Below, one piece after another: positions 11,659 through 19,437 of a stretch of 50,420 nt of DNA (positions are counted from its first letter, which is position 1; each line of letters opens with the position of its first letter). The translations under genes were made by a program, and so were the position numbers. The stretch is from positions 1 through 50,420 of the IMG/VR virus record IMGVR_UViG_3300037502_002849; one strand, given 5' to 3'. Under the pieces are notes generated by a model. The model saw only the letters and a program-made list of their open reading frames with translations. It was not told the origin of the DNA and ran no database searches. Origin of the DNA: a virus.

Positions 11659-11769
11659 GCAGACGTGAGTGGAATATGGTAGACCTCCTCCGAAGCTCTT
11701 CGGAGCCTAGGAGGGAAGGGCAGGTGACATTGTCATGCCTTGTAGGTTCGACTCCTACCGTCTGTACCA
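11659..11769 (+). ncRNA. tRNA-like RNA without anticodon loop
   Basis: GCAGACG (11659-11665) pairs with CGTCTGT (11759-11765), then A and an encoded CCA. The T-arm is GTAGG/CCTAC around TTCGACT. The D-arm region (AGTGGAATATGGTAGAC) resembles class II tRNAs. Where the anticodon arm should be is CCTCC + TCCGAA with a 4-nt GCTC loop, pairing to TTCGGA + GGAGG with a GCCTA bulge, so no 7-nt anticodon loop exists. A long variable arm (GGCA...TGCC with TGACA/TGTCA) follows. It therefore looks like an expressed tRNA mimic, processed and aminoacylatable in principle but unable to decode. An unusual intron is the main alternative. Confidence 0.68.
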
Positions 11770-11795
11770 TTAACTTAGGCTAAGAAAGGCACACT

Positions 11796-12125
11796 ATGAA
11801 AAAGGCACTAATTGCATTTTTGATCATTCCCTTTACTGCGTATGCACAACAGTGGGACTTTGATAACAGTGGTAGTAGAATTTTTGACATGCGCAAAAAT
11901 GAACAAAAGAAAATTACGATTACTATCGAAAGTGTAGAACCCAAAGACATGCAACGAGCCTGCGATAAGAAAAGCCGTCAACTAGGAAACGGCGGATTTA
12001 AAACTCCTATGTTGGCTTGTAGTTTCTGGGAAGGTAAAACCTGTCATATTATTATGCCTCACAAAGTAGACATGCGAACTGTGGGTCATGAAGTTATGCA
12101 CTGTTTCCAAGGTAGTTGGCACTAA
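11796..12125 (+). CDS. Secreted HExxH metalloprotease-like protein
   Basis: 109 residues with a Sec signal peptide (MKKALIAFLIIPFTAYAQ, likely cleaved after Ala17). The mature part ends with TVGHEVMHCFQGSWH, where HEVMH at 98-102 is a zinc-binding HExxH motif. Three Cys-containing segments could form disulphides in the periplasm. Third zinc ligand is not obvious, and the protein is short for a full metalloprotease, so activity is uncertain. AAGAAAGG precedes the ATG. It shares the promoter at 11624 with the tRNA-like RNA. Confidence 0.7.
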   Translation: MKKALIAFLIIPFTAYAQQWDFDNSGSRIFDMRKNEQKKITITIESVEPKDMQRACDKKSRQLGNGGFKTPMLACSFWEGKTCHIIMPHKVDMRTVGHEVMHCFQGSWH

Positions 12126-12126
12126 A

Positions 12127-12681
12127 ATGAAAAAAGTTTCAAAAAGTCCTGAACGACACACCTTTCAAAAAGAAGGATACGTCAAACGTCAGGAAGAAAA
12201 AGGCGAGCCAGTCAACGAAGACTATCTTGATTGGTTCGAAAAGGTTCTCGACGAACATCAGCACAAGTTTGACGATCCAGAGAGTCGTCAAAATAATATG
12301 GAGTACGATCTACTAACCACAGATTGGATTTTGGAGAAAGTTAGGGCCAGTGATGCCTATGCTCAAAATTTGTATGCGGCCATGTGTAATATGCAATGGC
12401 GTAAACGTGAAATGTGGCCCGAACTCAAAGAAGAAAATTGGAGTTGCAGTTGGCGTTATGCTGGTGGTATAGTTGCAGACATGCGACAAGAAGGAGACTA
12501 CATTGATTGGTATTGCTCAGGTATGGGTGGTCTTAATCAAGAGTATGATGGCGAAGAAACCAACGAGCAGTGGCAGGCTAGAACTGGCTATGTTCCAGAA
12601 AGTGTTGTTACTGAAGAAATTGAACGGGATCTAAATCAATTAGGTTGGGCTCCTATTCCTTGGAAAGACGACGAGCTATAA
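12127..12681 (+). CDS. Hypothetical protein, 184 aa
   Basis: Starts MKKVSKSPERHTFQKEG; the open frame extends upstream to 12088 inside the previous gene, but the ATG right after that gene's stop is more likely. Rich in Trp and Glu, with segments YLDWFEKVLDEHQHKF, CNMQWRKREMWPELKEE and GDYIDWYCSGMGGLNQ. No membrane helix or recognised motif. The last third (GYVPESVVTEEIERDLNQLG) looks like a recurrent tail in phage hypothetical proteins. Function unknown. Confidence 0.7.
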   Translation: MKKVSKSPERHTFQKEGYVKRQEEKGEPVNEDYLDWFEKVLDEHQHKFDDPESRQNNMEYDLLTTDWILEKVRASDAYAQNLYAAMCNMQWRKREMWPELKEENWSCSWRYAGGIVADMRQEGDYIDWYCSGMGGLNQEYDGEETNEQWQARTGYVPESVVTEEIERDLNQLGWAPIPWKDDEL

Positions 12682-12693
12682 AGTAAATACATT

Positions 12694-12864
12694 ATGAATA
12701 CTTTTACATTTAACGCAGAAGATATTTTTGAAGACATTCCGGGAGATCCCGATAATGTTATACTAAAGTTTCCGCCTGAGATAATAGAATCCACAGGATG
12801 GAAAGAAGGCGATACATTGGACATTACTCTTGAGAACGGCAGTATTGTGATTAAAAAACTATGA
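12694..12864 (+). CDS. Small AbrB/MazE-like protein, 56 aa
   Basis: 56 residues. The second half ILKFPPEIIESTGWKEGDTLDITLENGSIVIKKL has the pattern of an AbrB/SpoVT swapped-hairpin domain (P-x-E/I-x-x-x-G-W-x-x-G-D-x-[IL]-x-[IV]), normally a small DNA-binding or antitoxin-like fold. A TAAATA box (12684-12689) lies only a few bases before the ATG. It overlaps the IF-1 gene by ATGA, so the two are probably coupled. DNA binding is inferred from the fold resemblance. Confidence 0.68.
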   Translation: MNTFTFNAEDIFEDIPGDPDNVILKFPPEIIESTGWKEGDTLDITLENGSIVIKKL

Positions 12865-13079
12865 GTAAGGGTGAACTATTAGAACTAACTGGGACTGTCT
12901 CTGAAGTTTGCCCCAATAACACTTACAGAGTAAAGATCGATAACATGGATCATGTCATGCTCTGTTATTTGGGCGGTAGACTAAAACAACATAAAATTAA
13001 AATTATTTTGGGTGACAGTGTAAAAATTGAAACCAGTGCCTATGATCTGAGCAAGGGCAGGATAACTTATAGGTTATGA
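12861..13079 (+). CDS. infA: Translation initiation factor IF-1 homologue
   Basis: 72 residues, the same length as E. coli IF-1. It aligns along the full protein: [21 protein letters not shown] corresponds to [21 protein letters not shown], and the C-terminal [22 protein letters not shown] to [21 protein letters not shown]. IF-1 is an OB-fold protein that occupies the ribosomal A site during initiation. The ribosome-facing YDLSKGRI block is intact, so it is probably functional. A phage-borne copy could bias initiation toward phage messages or replace the host factor; this is inference. It overlaps the AbrB-like gene by four bases. Confidence 0.9.
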   Translation: [72 protein letters not shown]

Positions 13080-13082
13080 TCA

Positions 13083-13748
13083 ATGAACAGTCTAATGGAA
13101 ACTGTTTATGCTATTTGTGTTTCCATATTGGATAGCACCAAGTTAGGTATTAGCTTTCCAAAATTAGTAAATCGAATACGACGAGAATTCAAAGATCATT
13201 ATCTAGAAATCAAAGTAACTACTGTAAGAGATAAAGCTCTTAATGATGAAATATTCTATGCTAATGGATACTATGATCCCACTGATGATGAAGAAGGTGA
13301 ACGCTGTATTGAACTAGTAATTACTCACAACTTTGTCAAAGATAGATTATGGTATCCTGATGCAGTAAAACAATTATTGATACAGGTATTTGATACAGTA
13401 GTACACGAGCTACGTCATCAGAGACAGTATAGAAAACGTCACTTCAAAATGGGCAAAGATCGAGGAACTGGCTATAAGGAATATTTGGCAGATCCAGAGG
13501 AAATCGATGCTTACTCAATCAGTATTGCCATAGAACTTTGTCGCAGTTTGGGCAAGACTAGGGCTTTGAGATACTTGCACAATATCGATAAATTGAGTAG
13601 ATTCAAAATCAATAATAATTTTGTAAGCACTGCCTTAGCTGCCTACAGAGCAGAGTTCCCCAATTCAGACGACCCTGTAGTAAAAGAACTTGCCAAAAAA
13701 ATCTATGTAAGATTAAAAAAGATTGACACAGACTACATATTCCAGTAA
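13083..13748 (+). CDS. Putative HExxH zinc peptidase, cytoplasmic
   Basis: 221 residues. VVHELRHQRQYRKRHF contains HELRH at about 108-112, and ADPEEIDAYS about 45 residues later offers a glutamate third ligand, the gluzincin-like pattern. No signal peptide is seen, unlike the HExxH protein at 11796. Length and layout resemble uncharacterised phage metallopeptidase-like proteins. Its 3' end contains the next promoter (13723-13751). Substrate unknown. Confidence 0.68.
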   Translation: MNSLMETVYAICVSILDSTKLGISFPKLVNRIRREFKDHYLEIKVTTVRDKALNDEIFYANGYYDPTDDEEGERCIELVITHNFVKDRLWYPDAVKQLLIQVFDTVVHELRHQRQYRKRHFKMGKDRGTGYKEYLADPEEIDAYSISIAIELCRSLGKTRALRYLHNIDKLSRFKINNNFVSTALAAYRAEFPNSDDPVVKELAKKIYVRLKKIDTDYIFQ

Positions 13749-13751
13749 AAT
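13723..13751 (+). promoter_or_regulatory. Sigma70-type promoter with ATACTAGTAT site
   Basis: TTGACA (13723-13728) and TAAAAT (13746-13751), spacer 17 bp, inside the end of the upstream gene. The palindrome ATACTAGTAT (13750-13759) overlaps the -10 box and continues into TGTAA; the same arrangement occurs at the 18061 promoter, which suggests a shared operator. Confidence 0.8.
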
Positions 13752-13779
13752 ACTAGTATTGTAAATGTCTGGAGCATAT

Positions 13780-14475
13780 ATGAGCGAACTTCACTCTGTG
13801 GTAGCAGTGCTAGAGCTGGCCTGTGCCGCACAGCGTCTTAATCAAGATTACGTCAAAGAAACTACTCCCGTTTACAGCGAGGATAATAAAATTCTCAGCT
13901 ACAAGTGGGCTAACAAAATGTTGATGTTGACCAGCCTATATCCAGAAAACTATAGGGCTGTTCACGAGGGCGATGCCCCGCCGCCCTTGCTTAAAATCAC
14001 GGATGAAGATAAAAGTCTCACTGAGGAGATTAAAAAATATTACAGGAAGTTGATGTTTAGTGCTGTAAAAGGTGATAATGAATTTCACACTGAAGTAAAT
14101 GCTCTTTTAGAGAACGGTCAAGTACCTGCAAGCAAATTTGGTTTTATTGCCTGTTTACCCATGGTGTATAAACGTGATCTTTCCAAAAAACAATTTGAAA
14201 AGCGTATTAAAGAAATTGAAGACTCTTATATGGGTATGCCAGGCGAAATTATACTTGATAAAGACTGTGAGATACTAGAGTCAATTCGCTCAAAACATTA
14301 TGATGCTTTTAATATTCTTGCTATAATTGATAACAAGATGGTGAGTTGGATGGGCAAGGTAGATCTCAAATTAGGTCCCTGCGTAGTCCAAAAAGCCAAA
14401 GTTAAAGAACACAGTCGTCACTGGAAAAATCAAAACAAAGTGACTAGACTTAATTATGTAAAGGCGTTTCAATGA
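13780..14475 (+). CDS. Hypothetical protein, 231 aa
   Basis: Starts MSELHSVVAVLELACAAQ. An ATG at 13765 is in frame, but TCTGGAG lies at the right distance from the ATG at 13780, and an equivalent TCTGGAG precedes the ligase ATG at 18121. Mixed alpha-beta composition, with GFIACLPMVYKRDLSKKQFEKRIKEI and a well-structured C-terminus (NILAIIDNKMVSWMGKVDLKLGP). No motif or membrane segment recognised. First gene of the 13723 transcription unit and ATGA-overlapping with the next. Confidence 0.72.
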   Translation: MSELHSVVAVLELACAAQRLNQDYVKETTPVYSEDNKILSYKWANKMLMLTSLYPENYRAVHEGDAPPPLLKITDEDKSLTEEIKKYYRKLMFSAVKGDNEFHTEVNALLENGQVPASKFGFIACLPMVYKRDLSKKQFEKRIKEIEDSYMGMPGEIILDKDCEILESIRSKHYDAFNILAIIDNKMVSWMGKVDLKLGPCVVQKAKVKEHSRHWKNQNKVTRLNYVKAFQ

Positions 14476-14924
14476 GACAAGAACTAGACGAAGCACTTTG
14501 TAAGAAGTATCCTAAAATTTTTAAAGATAGACATGGTGATCCTAAACAGACATTGATGTGTTTTGGATTTGAGTGTGGTGATGGATGGTATAAAATTTTA
14601 GATGCACTGTGTGGTAATATTCAACACTACACTGATTGGAACAATCAAAATCATGCTAAAGGCTATAAACAATATAAGGAAGTGCCACAGTTAGTTGCTG
14701 TACAAATCAAAGAAAAATTTGGCGGCTTGCGTTTTTATTATGAAGGTGGAGATGACCAAATATACGGAATGGTGCGTATGGCGGAAAGCTGGGCCGCAGT
14801 GACCTGTGAAGAATGTGGCGCACCTGGGGAAATGAGAAGAGGTGGATGGATTAAAACATTGTGTGACAAACATGAAGAAGAACGGCAAGAGAGATATGCC
14901 AAACGTAATGGATTAGAATTATGA
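14472..14924 (+). CDS. Hypothetical zinc-ribbon protein, 150 aa
   Basis: Contains CFGFECGDGWYKILDALC near residue 30, VQIKEKFGGLRFYYEGG near 78, and a C-terminal zinc-ribbon-like CEECGAPGEMRRGGW...TLCDKH. This combination is familiar from uncharacterised phage proteins that have an FGGLRFY segment before a Cys-rich end. Function unknown. Overlaps both neighbours by four bases. Confidence 0.75.
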   Translation: MRQELDEALCKKYPKIFKDRHGDPKQTLMCFGFECGDGWYKILDALCGNIQHYTDWNNQNHAKGYKQYKEVPQLVAVQIKEKFGGLRFYYEGGDDQIYGMVRMAESWAAVTCEECGAPGEMRRGGWIKTLCDKHEEERQERYAKRNGLEL

Positions 14925-15775
14925 AAATAACAGTTGTGTCGGATCTGCATTTAGAGTTTTCTGACTGCTACGATATTAAGAACGCAGACAATGCTGATGT
15001 ATTGATACTATCTGGCGATATTATGATTGCCGAAGACCTGCACGATCATCCGTATGTTCCTAGCATTTACGAACATGGATCATTTGCTGATCTAGGCCGC
15101 AAACAAAAGCGGGTGCAGACATTCCGTGATTTTCTGAAGCGTATGAGTAATTTGTTCCCACATGTTATCTATGTGGCAGGGAATCACGAATTCTACAATG
15201 GAAAATTTCATAAGGGTATTCAATACCTACGTGAAGAGTGTGCGCAGTATCCTAACGTCTATTTTATGGAAAACGATTTCAAATTAATTGATGACGTTAT
15301 GTTTATTGGTGCTACATTATGGACTGACATGAACAAAGGTGATCCTATTACACTTCATGCTGTTCGTGACATGATGAACGACTTCCGTATTATCAAAAAT
15401 GATGAAAAGGGCTATACTAATCTAAAGCCTGCTGACGTTGCTATTAGGCACAGAGAAACACTGAAATACTTTCAAAGTATTTTAGACGAAAATAAAGAAC
15501 GTAAGTGTGTGATCGTTGGGCATCATAGTCCCAGTTATCAAAGTATGCATCCTATGTATTCTAATGATCATATTATGAACGGTGCTTATCACAGTGATCT
15601 CAGTGAGTTCATGTTTGATAATCCTCAGATTGTTTTGTGGACGCATGGACATACACATCATTGCTTTGATTACCAAATAGGTAATTGCAGAGTTGTCTGT
15701 AACCCTAGAGGTTATCAAAACGATGGATATAGTGAAGAAACAGGTTGGAATCCTAACATAATTTTGGAGATTTAA
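14921..15775 (+). CDS. Metallophosphoesterase, 284 aa
   Basis: Calcineurin-like fold with DLHLEF (residues about 8-13), SGDIM, AGNHEFY, VGHHSPS and THGHTHHCFDY, then NPRGY. The five metal-binding blocks are present and in order. Members of this subgroup are predicted phosphohydrolases acting on nucleotides or nucleic acids. Longer than the paralogous family member at 9573 and with little similarity outside motifs. Coupled to the upstream gene by ATGA. Confidence 0.88.
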   Translation: MKITVVSDLHLEFSDCYDIKNADNADVLILSGDIMIAEDLHDHPYVPSIYEHGSFADLGRKQKRVQTFRDFLKRMSNLFPHVIYVAGNHEFYNGKFHKGIQYLREECAQYPNVYFMENDFKLIDDVMFIGATLWTDMNKGDPITLHAVRDMMNDFRIIKNDEKGYTNLKPADVAIRHRETLKYFQSILDENKERKCVIVGHHSPSYQSMHPMYSNDHIMNGAYHSDLSEFMFDNPQIVLWTHGHTHHCFDYQIGNCRVVCNPRGYQNDGYSEETGWNPNIILEI

Positions 15776-15916
15776 ATGGAACCAGATATCGCAGAAATGC
15801 TGAGAACTACAGCAAAGAATATAACTGAACTTTTCAGTATGTTGGCCACTAAAGTTGAAGCTTTGGAGAAAGAAAATGCAGAACTCAGAAGTCAGCTTTC
15901 AAACAACAATGAGTGA
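15776..15916 (+). CDS. Small coiled-coil protein, 46 aa
   Basis: MEPDIAEMLRTTAKNITE start, then a heptad-like helix (MLATKVEALEKENAELRSQL) typical of a short leucine-zipper coiled coil. The ATG directly follows the previous stop (TAA-ATG), and its stop overlaps the next gene's start. Probably an oligomeric or adaptor protein; function unknown. Confidence 0.68.
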   Translation: MEPDIAEMLRTTAKNITELFSMLATKVEALEKENAELRSQLSNNNE

Positions 15917-16184
15917 TAAAGACTTTAGACGCTTTAAAAAATGGCTTAAAAGTCATTTAGCGTTTGGTCCTACTACTGTTGTGTTTACAAAAAAGGATGG
16001 TACAGAGCGAGAAATGCTCTGCACTACTAATCCTGATATTGTGCCATACATTGAAAAAGCAGAAACTAAGATTCAAAAAAAGATCAATGAAGAAGTCTGT
16101 AACGTTTATGATGTTAAAGCCAAAGGTTGGCGTAGCTTCAGATGGGATAGTATTAAAGGTGTAAAATTTACTCTAGGGGGCTAA
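15909..16184 (+). CDS. WYL_2/Sm-like SH3-barrel phage protein
   Basis: 91 residues from the ATG at 15909 (the open frame reaches 15855, but that segment overlaps the coiled-coil gene). The body FGPTTVVFTKKDGTEREMLCTT and C-terminal YDVKAKGWRSFRWDSIKGVKF resemble the small phage WYL_2 (DUF2693) barrel domain often found in T4-like phages. WYL-like barrels bind ligands or nucleic acids in regulators; here the role is unknown. Confidence 0.68.
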   Translation: MSDKDFRRFKKWLKSHLAFGPTTVVFTKKDGTEREMLCTTNPDIVPYIEKAETKIQKKINEEVCNVYDVKAKGWRSFRWDSIKGVKFTLGG

Positions 16185-16185
16185 C

Positions 16186-16416
16186 ATGCCACGTTATGTA
16201 GATGACAAGTGTGAAGTTCGATGCGAGGACAATGACAAAGTTGTAACTGCTGATATTCTTAGTTTTCAAGAAGGTAAAAGTCTAAGTGTCAGCCTTAATA
16301 AATCTTTGAAATTGGTAATGCCCTGGAATGGTAAAGTTTATGAAGCTAGAATGTCCTGTTTGACTTTTGTCAGCAAAGGTCCTAAAATTACTGAAACTAA
16401 AGAAAGCACAAGATGA
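16186..16416 (+). CDS. Small hypothetical beta-rich protein
   Basis: 76 residues starting MPRYVDDKCEVRCEDND, with alternating strands (KVVTADILSF, KSLSVSLNKSLKLVMPW, KVYEARMSCLTFVS) and a charged tail. GGGGGC-type ribosome binding site (TAGGGGGCTAAC) precedes the ATG by 5-6 bp. It overlaps the next gene by ATGA. Size and pattern suggest a small beta barrel, such as an SH3- or PilZ-like fold, but no specific family can be claimed. Confidence 0.62.
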   Translation: MPRYVDDKCEVRCEDNDKVVTADILSFQEGKSLSVSLNKSLKLVMPWNGKVYEARMSCLTFVSKGPKITETKESTR

Positions 16417-16865
16417 AAATTGGTCTTAGTTATAGTCGTTGTGTTCGCGACATTGTTGAAGGTACTGTAGATATTAATGATGTACTTGTCATCATTGCTC
16501 GAACAGATTTCGATCCGCGTGACGACAAACAGTGGGAAGGTATTTGGCAAGGATATGGTGCCGGCAGCGACGGTAACATGATGCGTGGGTTCTTTGGAGG
16601 CAGTCATCCTGAATGGGCTGGCTACACTGACGCAGATGAAGATCGTTTTCGTAGCGTTAGTATTGAACTTTGGGAGTCTGGAAAATTTCATCAGCCACGT
16701 AAGTTTGATGCTTACCCACATCGAATGCCTTACTATTGGCTTGAAACATTTTTACCAGACAACGAGCTAGATAAAAATCCAGCCGCTAAAAAAGCATTTG
16801 AAAAATTTAAAATGATTGCAGGTCTAGTAAGTCCTGCCACAGACAAACTTAACGATAATTTTTAA
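16413..16865 (+). CDS. Conserved phage hypothetical, 150 aa
   Basis: [38 protein letters not shown] start, then GIWQGYGAG and [34 protein letters not shown]. This resembles an uncharacterised protein of T4-like phages with the same N-terminal [12 protein letters not shown] motif. Soluble, no membrane segment. Lies directly before the clpP genes. Function unknown. Confidence 0.75.
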   Translation: MKIGLSYSRCVRDIVEGTVDINDVLVIIARTDFDPRDDKQWEGIWQGYGAGSDGNMMRGFFGGSHPEWAGYTDADEDRFRSVSIELWESGKFHQPRKFDAYPHRMPYYWLETFLPDNELDKNPAAKKAFEKFKMIAGLVSPATDKLNDNF

Positions 16866-16873
16866 GGATAAAC

Positions 16874-17461
16874 ATGCCACATCTAGTACCTATTGTAGTT
16901 GAACAAGAAAGCAGGGGCGAGCGCAGTTATGACATTTATAGTAGACTGCTTAAAGATCGTATTGTGATGTTAGACACTGATGTTAATGAACACAGTGCCA
17001 GTTTGATTGTAGCACAACTATTATTTTTAGAAAGTCAAGGAAAAGAGGACATTACATTTTTTATTAACAGTCCTGGTGGTGTTGTTACTGCTGGCATGGC
17101 AATTTATGATACAATGCAGTTTATTCGTCCCGATGTTGCTACGGTAGTTATGGGACAGGCTTGTAGTATGGGTAGCTTGTTAGCACAAGCTGGCGCTCCT
17201 GGAAAACGTAAGATGTTGCCCAATGCTCGCCATATGATTCACCAGCCTAGTGGTGGTGCTCGTGGGCAGGCTACAGACATGCAGATTCAAGTTGAAGAAA
17301 TCTTGAAGATGAAAAAGTCACTGACTGAAATCTATGTTAAGCACAATTCAAAAGGTAAGACTTTTGATCAACTTAGTGCAGATATGGAGAGAGACAAATT
17401 TATGAGTGCTGAGGAGGCACTGGCTTACGGATTGATCGATGAAATTGTAACTAGCCGATAA
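16874..17461 (+). CDS. clpP: ClpP protease subunit 1
   Basis: 195 residues, full-length ClpP. Catalytic triad visible: Ser98 in GQACSMGSL, His123 in [10 protein letters not shown], Asp174 in [11 protein letters not shown]. The oxyanion-region [16 protein letters not shown] is present. ClpP forms a barrel-shaped peptidase that degrades proteins unfolded by ClpX/ClpA; with a host ATPase it could remove host or phage proteins. AAGGATAAAC precedes the ATG. A second, divergent clpP gene follows after 27 bp. Confidence 0.95.
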   Translation: MPHLVPIVVEQESRGERSYDIYSRLLKDRIVMLDTDVNEHSASLIVAQLLFLESQGKEDITFFINSPGGVVTAGMAIYDTMQFIRPDVATVVMGQACSMGSLLAQAGAPGKRKMLPNARHMIHQPSGGARGQATDMQIQVEEILKMKKSLTEIYVKHNSKGKTFDQLSADMERDKFMSAEEALAYGLIDEIVTSR

Positions 17462-17464
17462 ATA
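17457..17464 (+). promoter_or_regulatory. T4-like late promoter box
   Basis: GATAAATA overlaps the stop codon of the first clpP gene, about 25 bp before the GTG start of the second. It fits the late box of T4-like phages and would allow the second ClpP to be expressed separately. Confidence 0.45.
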
Positions 17465-17488
17465 CGCAGTTAATTTAAAAGGCCCGTT

Positions 17489-18064
17489 GTGAGAAAACTT
17501 GAAGAATTCAACGCCCAAGAGCGTATGGAAATCGCCTTGCTGGATCAGCATGTGCATTTTCTTGTAGGTGAGATTGACACTGACAGTATCTACGAATGTA
17601 TTCGTTGGATAACTTATGAAAATTTAGACGCCAAAACTGATAAAACTCTAACACTCTATATCAATAGCACTGGTGGGGATTTGTACGAAGCCTTTGCCTT
17701 AATTGATGTGATGCAGAGCAGTAAACATCCAATTAGAGTGATTGGTATAGGCGCTGTAATGAGTGCGGCATTTTTGATATTTGCCAGCGGTACTAAAGGT
17801 GAACGATATGCTGCCAAAAATACCAGTTTCATGTGTCATCAATTCAGTGAAAGTATGAGTGACAAATATCATGATCTCAAAGCCACAATGAAAGAAAATG
17901 ATTTGTGTAATCAAAAAATGGTAGACATCTTGAGATCAGCCACAGAATTGACCCCATCCAAAATCAAAACCAAACTGCTTCCTGCTTCAGATGTGTATCT
18001 AACAGCACAGGAACTATTGGAATTTGGTGTTGCAGATTATATTTTAAATCAAGAAGAAGATTGA
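17489..18064 (+). CDS. ClpP-like protease subunit 2
   Basis: 191 residues, start GTG with AAAAGG about 8 bp before. It keeps the crotonase-type ClpP fold with a plausible triad: Ser92 in GAVMSAAFL, His117 in FMCHQFS, Asp168 in ASDVYLTAQEL, and INSTGGDLYEAFALID near 58-73. It is well diverged from the first copy, so the two could form separate or mixed heptamers, as in organisms with ClpP1/ClpP2. The N-terminal region, which docks the ATPase, differs most. The TGA overlaps the -35 box of the ligase promoter. Confidence 0.85.
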   Translation: MRKLEEFNAQERMEIALLDQHVHFLVGEIDTDSIYECIRWITYENLDAKTDKTLTLYINSTGGDLYEAFALIDVMQSSKHPIRVIGIGAVMSAAFLIFASGTKGERYAAKNTSFMCHQFSESMSDKYHDLKATMKENDLCNQKMVDILRSATELTPSKIKTKLLPASDVYLTAQELLEFGVADYILNQEED

Positions 18065-18089
18065 CAAACTACAGAAGTTGTCTTATAAT
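18061..18089 (+). promoter_or_regulatory. Consensus promoter with ATACTAGTAT site
   Basis: TTGACA (18061-18066) and TATAAT (18084-18089), spacer 17 bp. ATACTAGTAT (18088-18097) then TGTAAAT follows, the same as at 13750. Drives the ligase gene. Confidence 0.88.
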
Positions 18090-18120
18090 ACTAGTATTGT
18101 AAATTACTTCTGGAGCCAAA

Positions 18121-19428
18121 ATGCATCAAATTATTGCCAAACTAGAAAGCGATAACAGCCGCCTTTTCAAAGAGAGTGTTATTGCTGAAGAAATGGCTAA
18201 TAACAATACGGAGTTTTTTGAAGGCATTAAACTGTGTCTTAGTCCGTTTGTGACGTTTGGTGTTAAAAAAGTTCCCACTCACGGTGGTCCAGATGGTCAA
18301 GGCTTACCTTGGGGTGTATTTGCCAAACTAGCAGATCAACTGGCCAAGCGTGAACTCACAGGTCATGATGCACGTGATGCTATTGAGTTGTGTCTTAAGA
18401 CTGCTAAACAGGACGAATGGAATTTTTGGTACCGTCGAATACTGATCAAAGATCTGCGTTGCGGTGTTAGTGAAAAAACTATCAACAATGTAGCAAAAAA
18501 ACAAAAACGTAAAGAATTTGAAGTGCCATTATTTACTTGTCAACTGGCTCATGGATTTGAAGATCATGAGTCCAAAGCCACAGGTAAACGGTATGTAGAA
18601 GTCAAGTTAGATGGTGTTCGTGTATTAACTATTGTTTACCCAGATGGCAGGGTCGATCAATACAGTCGTAACGGTAAAGAGCTAGTAAATTTCGAACATA
18701 TCAAAGAACAAATTAGTAAAACTGCAAGTCAGTTTGGTGAAGCTGTAGTACTTGATGGTGAAGTGATGAGTGCCAGTTTTCAGGATCTTATGAAACAGGT
18801 TCATCGTAAAGACAATGTATCTGCAGGTGATGCCGTTTTGCATTTGTTCGATATTGTTAGTCTTAAAGATTTTCAATCAGGAAAAAGCAAAGTTCGACAA
18901 GAAGAACGTAGCGAGCGTGTATATAAGTGGCATAAAGCCAACAAAGATGCACTGCCAAATGTTGCAGTAGTAGGGCATGAACTTGTTGACCTTAGCACTA
19001 GCGAGGGGAAAAAACGTTTTAAAGTGATTAATCAGTCCGCCATTGAAGGTGGGTATGAAGGCATTATGATTAAGGATCCAGATGCCGCGTACGAATGTAA
19101 ACGTACTACTAGTTGGTTAAAATTAAAACCATTTATTGAAGTATCATTAGGTATTCAAACTGTAGAAGAAGGAACTGGAAGAAATGAAGGAAGACTTGGA
19201 GCCTTTGTTTGTGAAGGTGAGGACGACGGAAAAAACATCCGTGTTAATGTTGGCAGTGGTTTTTCTGACAGTGACCGTGATGTATTCTGGACTTCACGTC
19301 CTAAACTCATTGGGCAAATCGTTGAAGTGCGAGCAGATGCAATTACACAAAACCAAGACGGATCATACAGTCTCCGGTTTCCACGCTTTTTGCGTTTCCG
19401 AGGATTCGAAGTTGGAGAAAAACTTTAA
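18121..19428 (+). CDS. ATP-dependent DNA ligase
   Basis: 435 residues. The nucleotidyltransferase core has motif I EVKLDGVR (adenylated Lys about 162), motif III-like VLDGEVM, motif IV EGIMIKD, and motif V WLKLKP, followed by an OB-fold C-terminal domain. The N-terminal DNA-binding domain contains DLRCGVSEKTINNV. It seals nicks during replication and repair, the role of T4 gp30. TCTGGAG precedes the ATG. Length and motifs match the phage ATP-ligase group. Confidence 0.94.
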   Translation: MHQIIAKLESDNSRLFKESVIAEEMANNNTEFFEGIKLCLSPFVTFGVKKVPTHGGPDGQGLPWGVFAKLADQLAKRELTGHDARDAIELCLKTAKQDEWNFWYRRILIKDLRCGVSEKTINNVAKKQKRKEFEVPLFTCQLAHGFEDHESKATGKRYVEVKLDGVRVLTIVYPDGRVDQYSRNGKELVNFEHIKEQISKTASQFGEAVVLDGEVMSASFQDLMKQVHRKDNVSAGDAVLHLFDIVSLKDFQSGKSKVRQEERSERVYKWHKANKDALPNVAVVGHELVDLSTSEGKKRFKVINQSAIEGGYEGIMIKDPDAAYECKRTTSWLKLKPFIEVSLGIQTVEEGTGRNEGRLGAFVCEGEDDGKNIRVNVGSGFSDSDRDVFWTSRPKLIGQIVEVRADAITQNQDGSYSLRFPRFLRFRGFEVGEKL

Positions 19429-19437
19429 GGACGAACA

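Noticed and set aside
11659-11769. Selenocysteine tRNA
   Set aside because: No TCA anticodon and the acceptor has 7 pairs; the anticodon arm lacks a proper loop.
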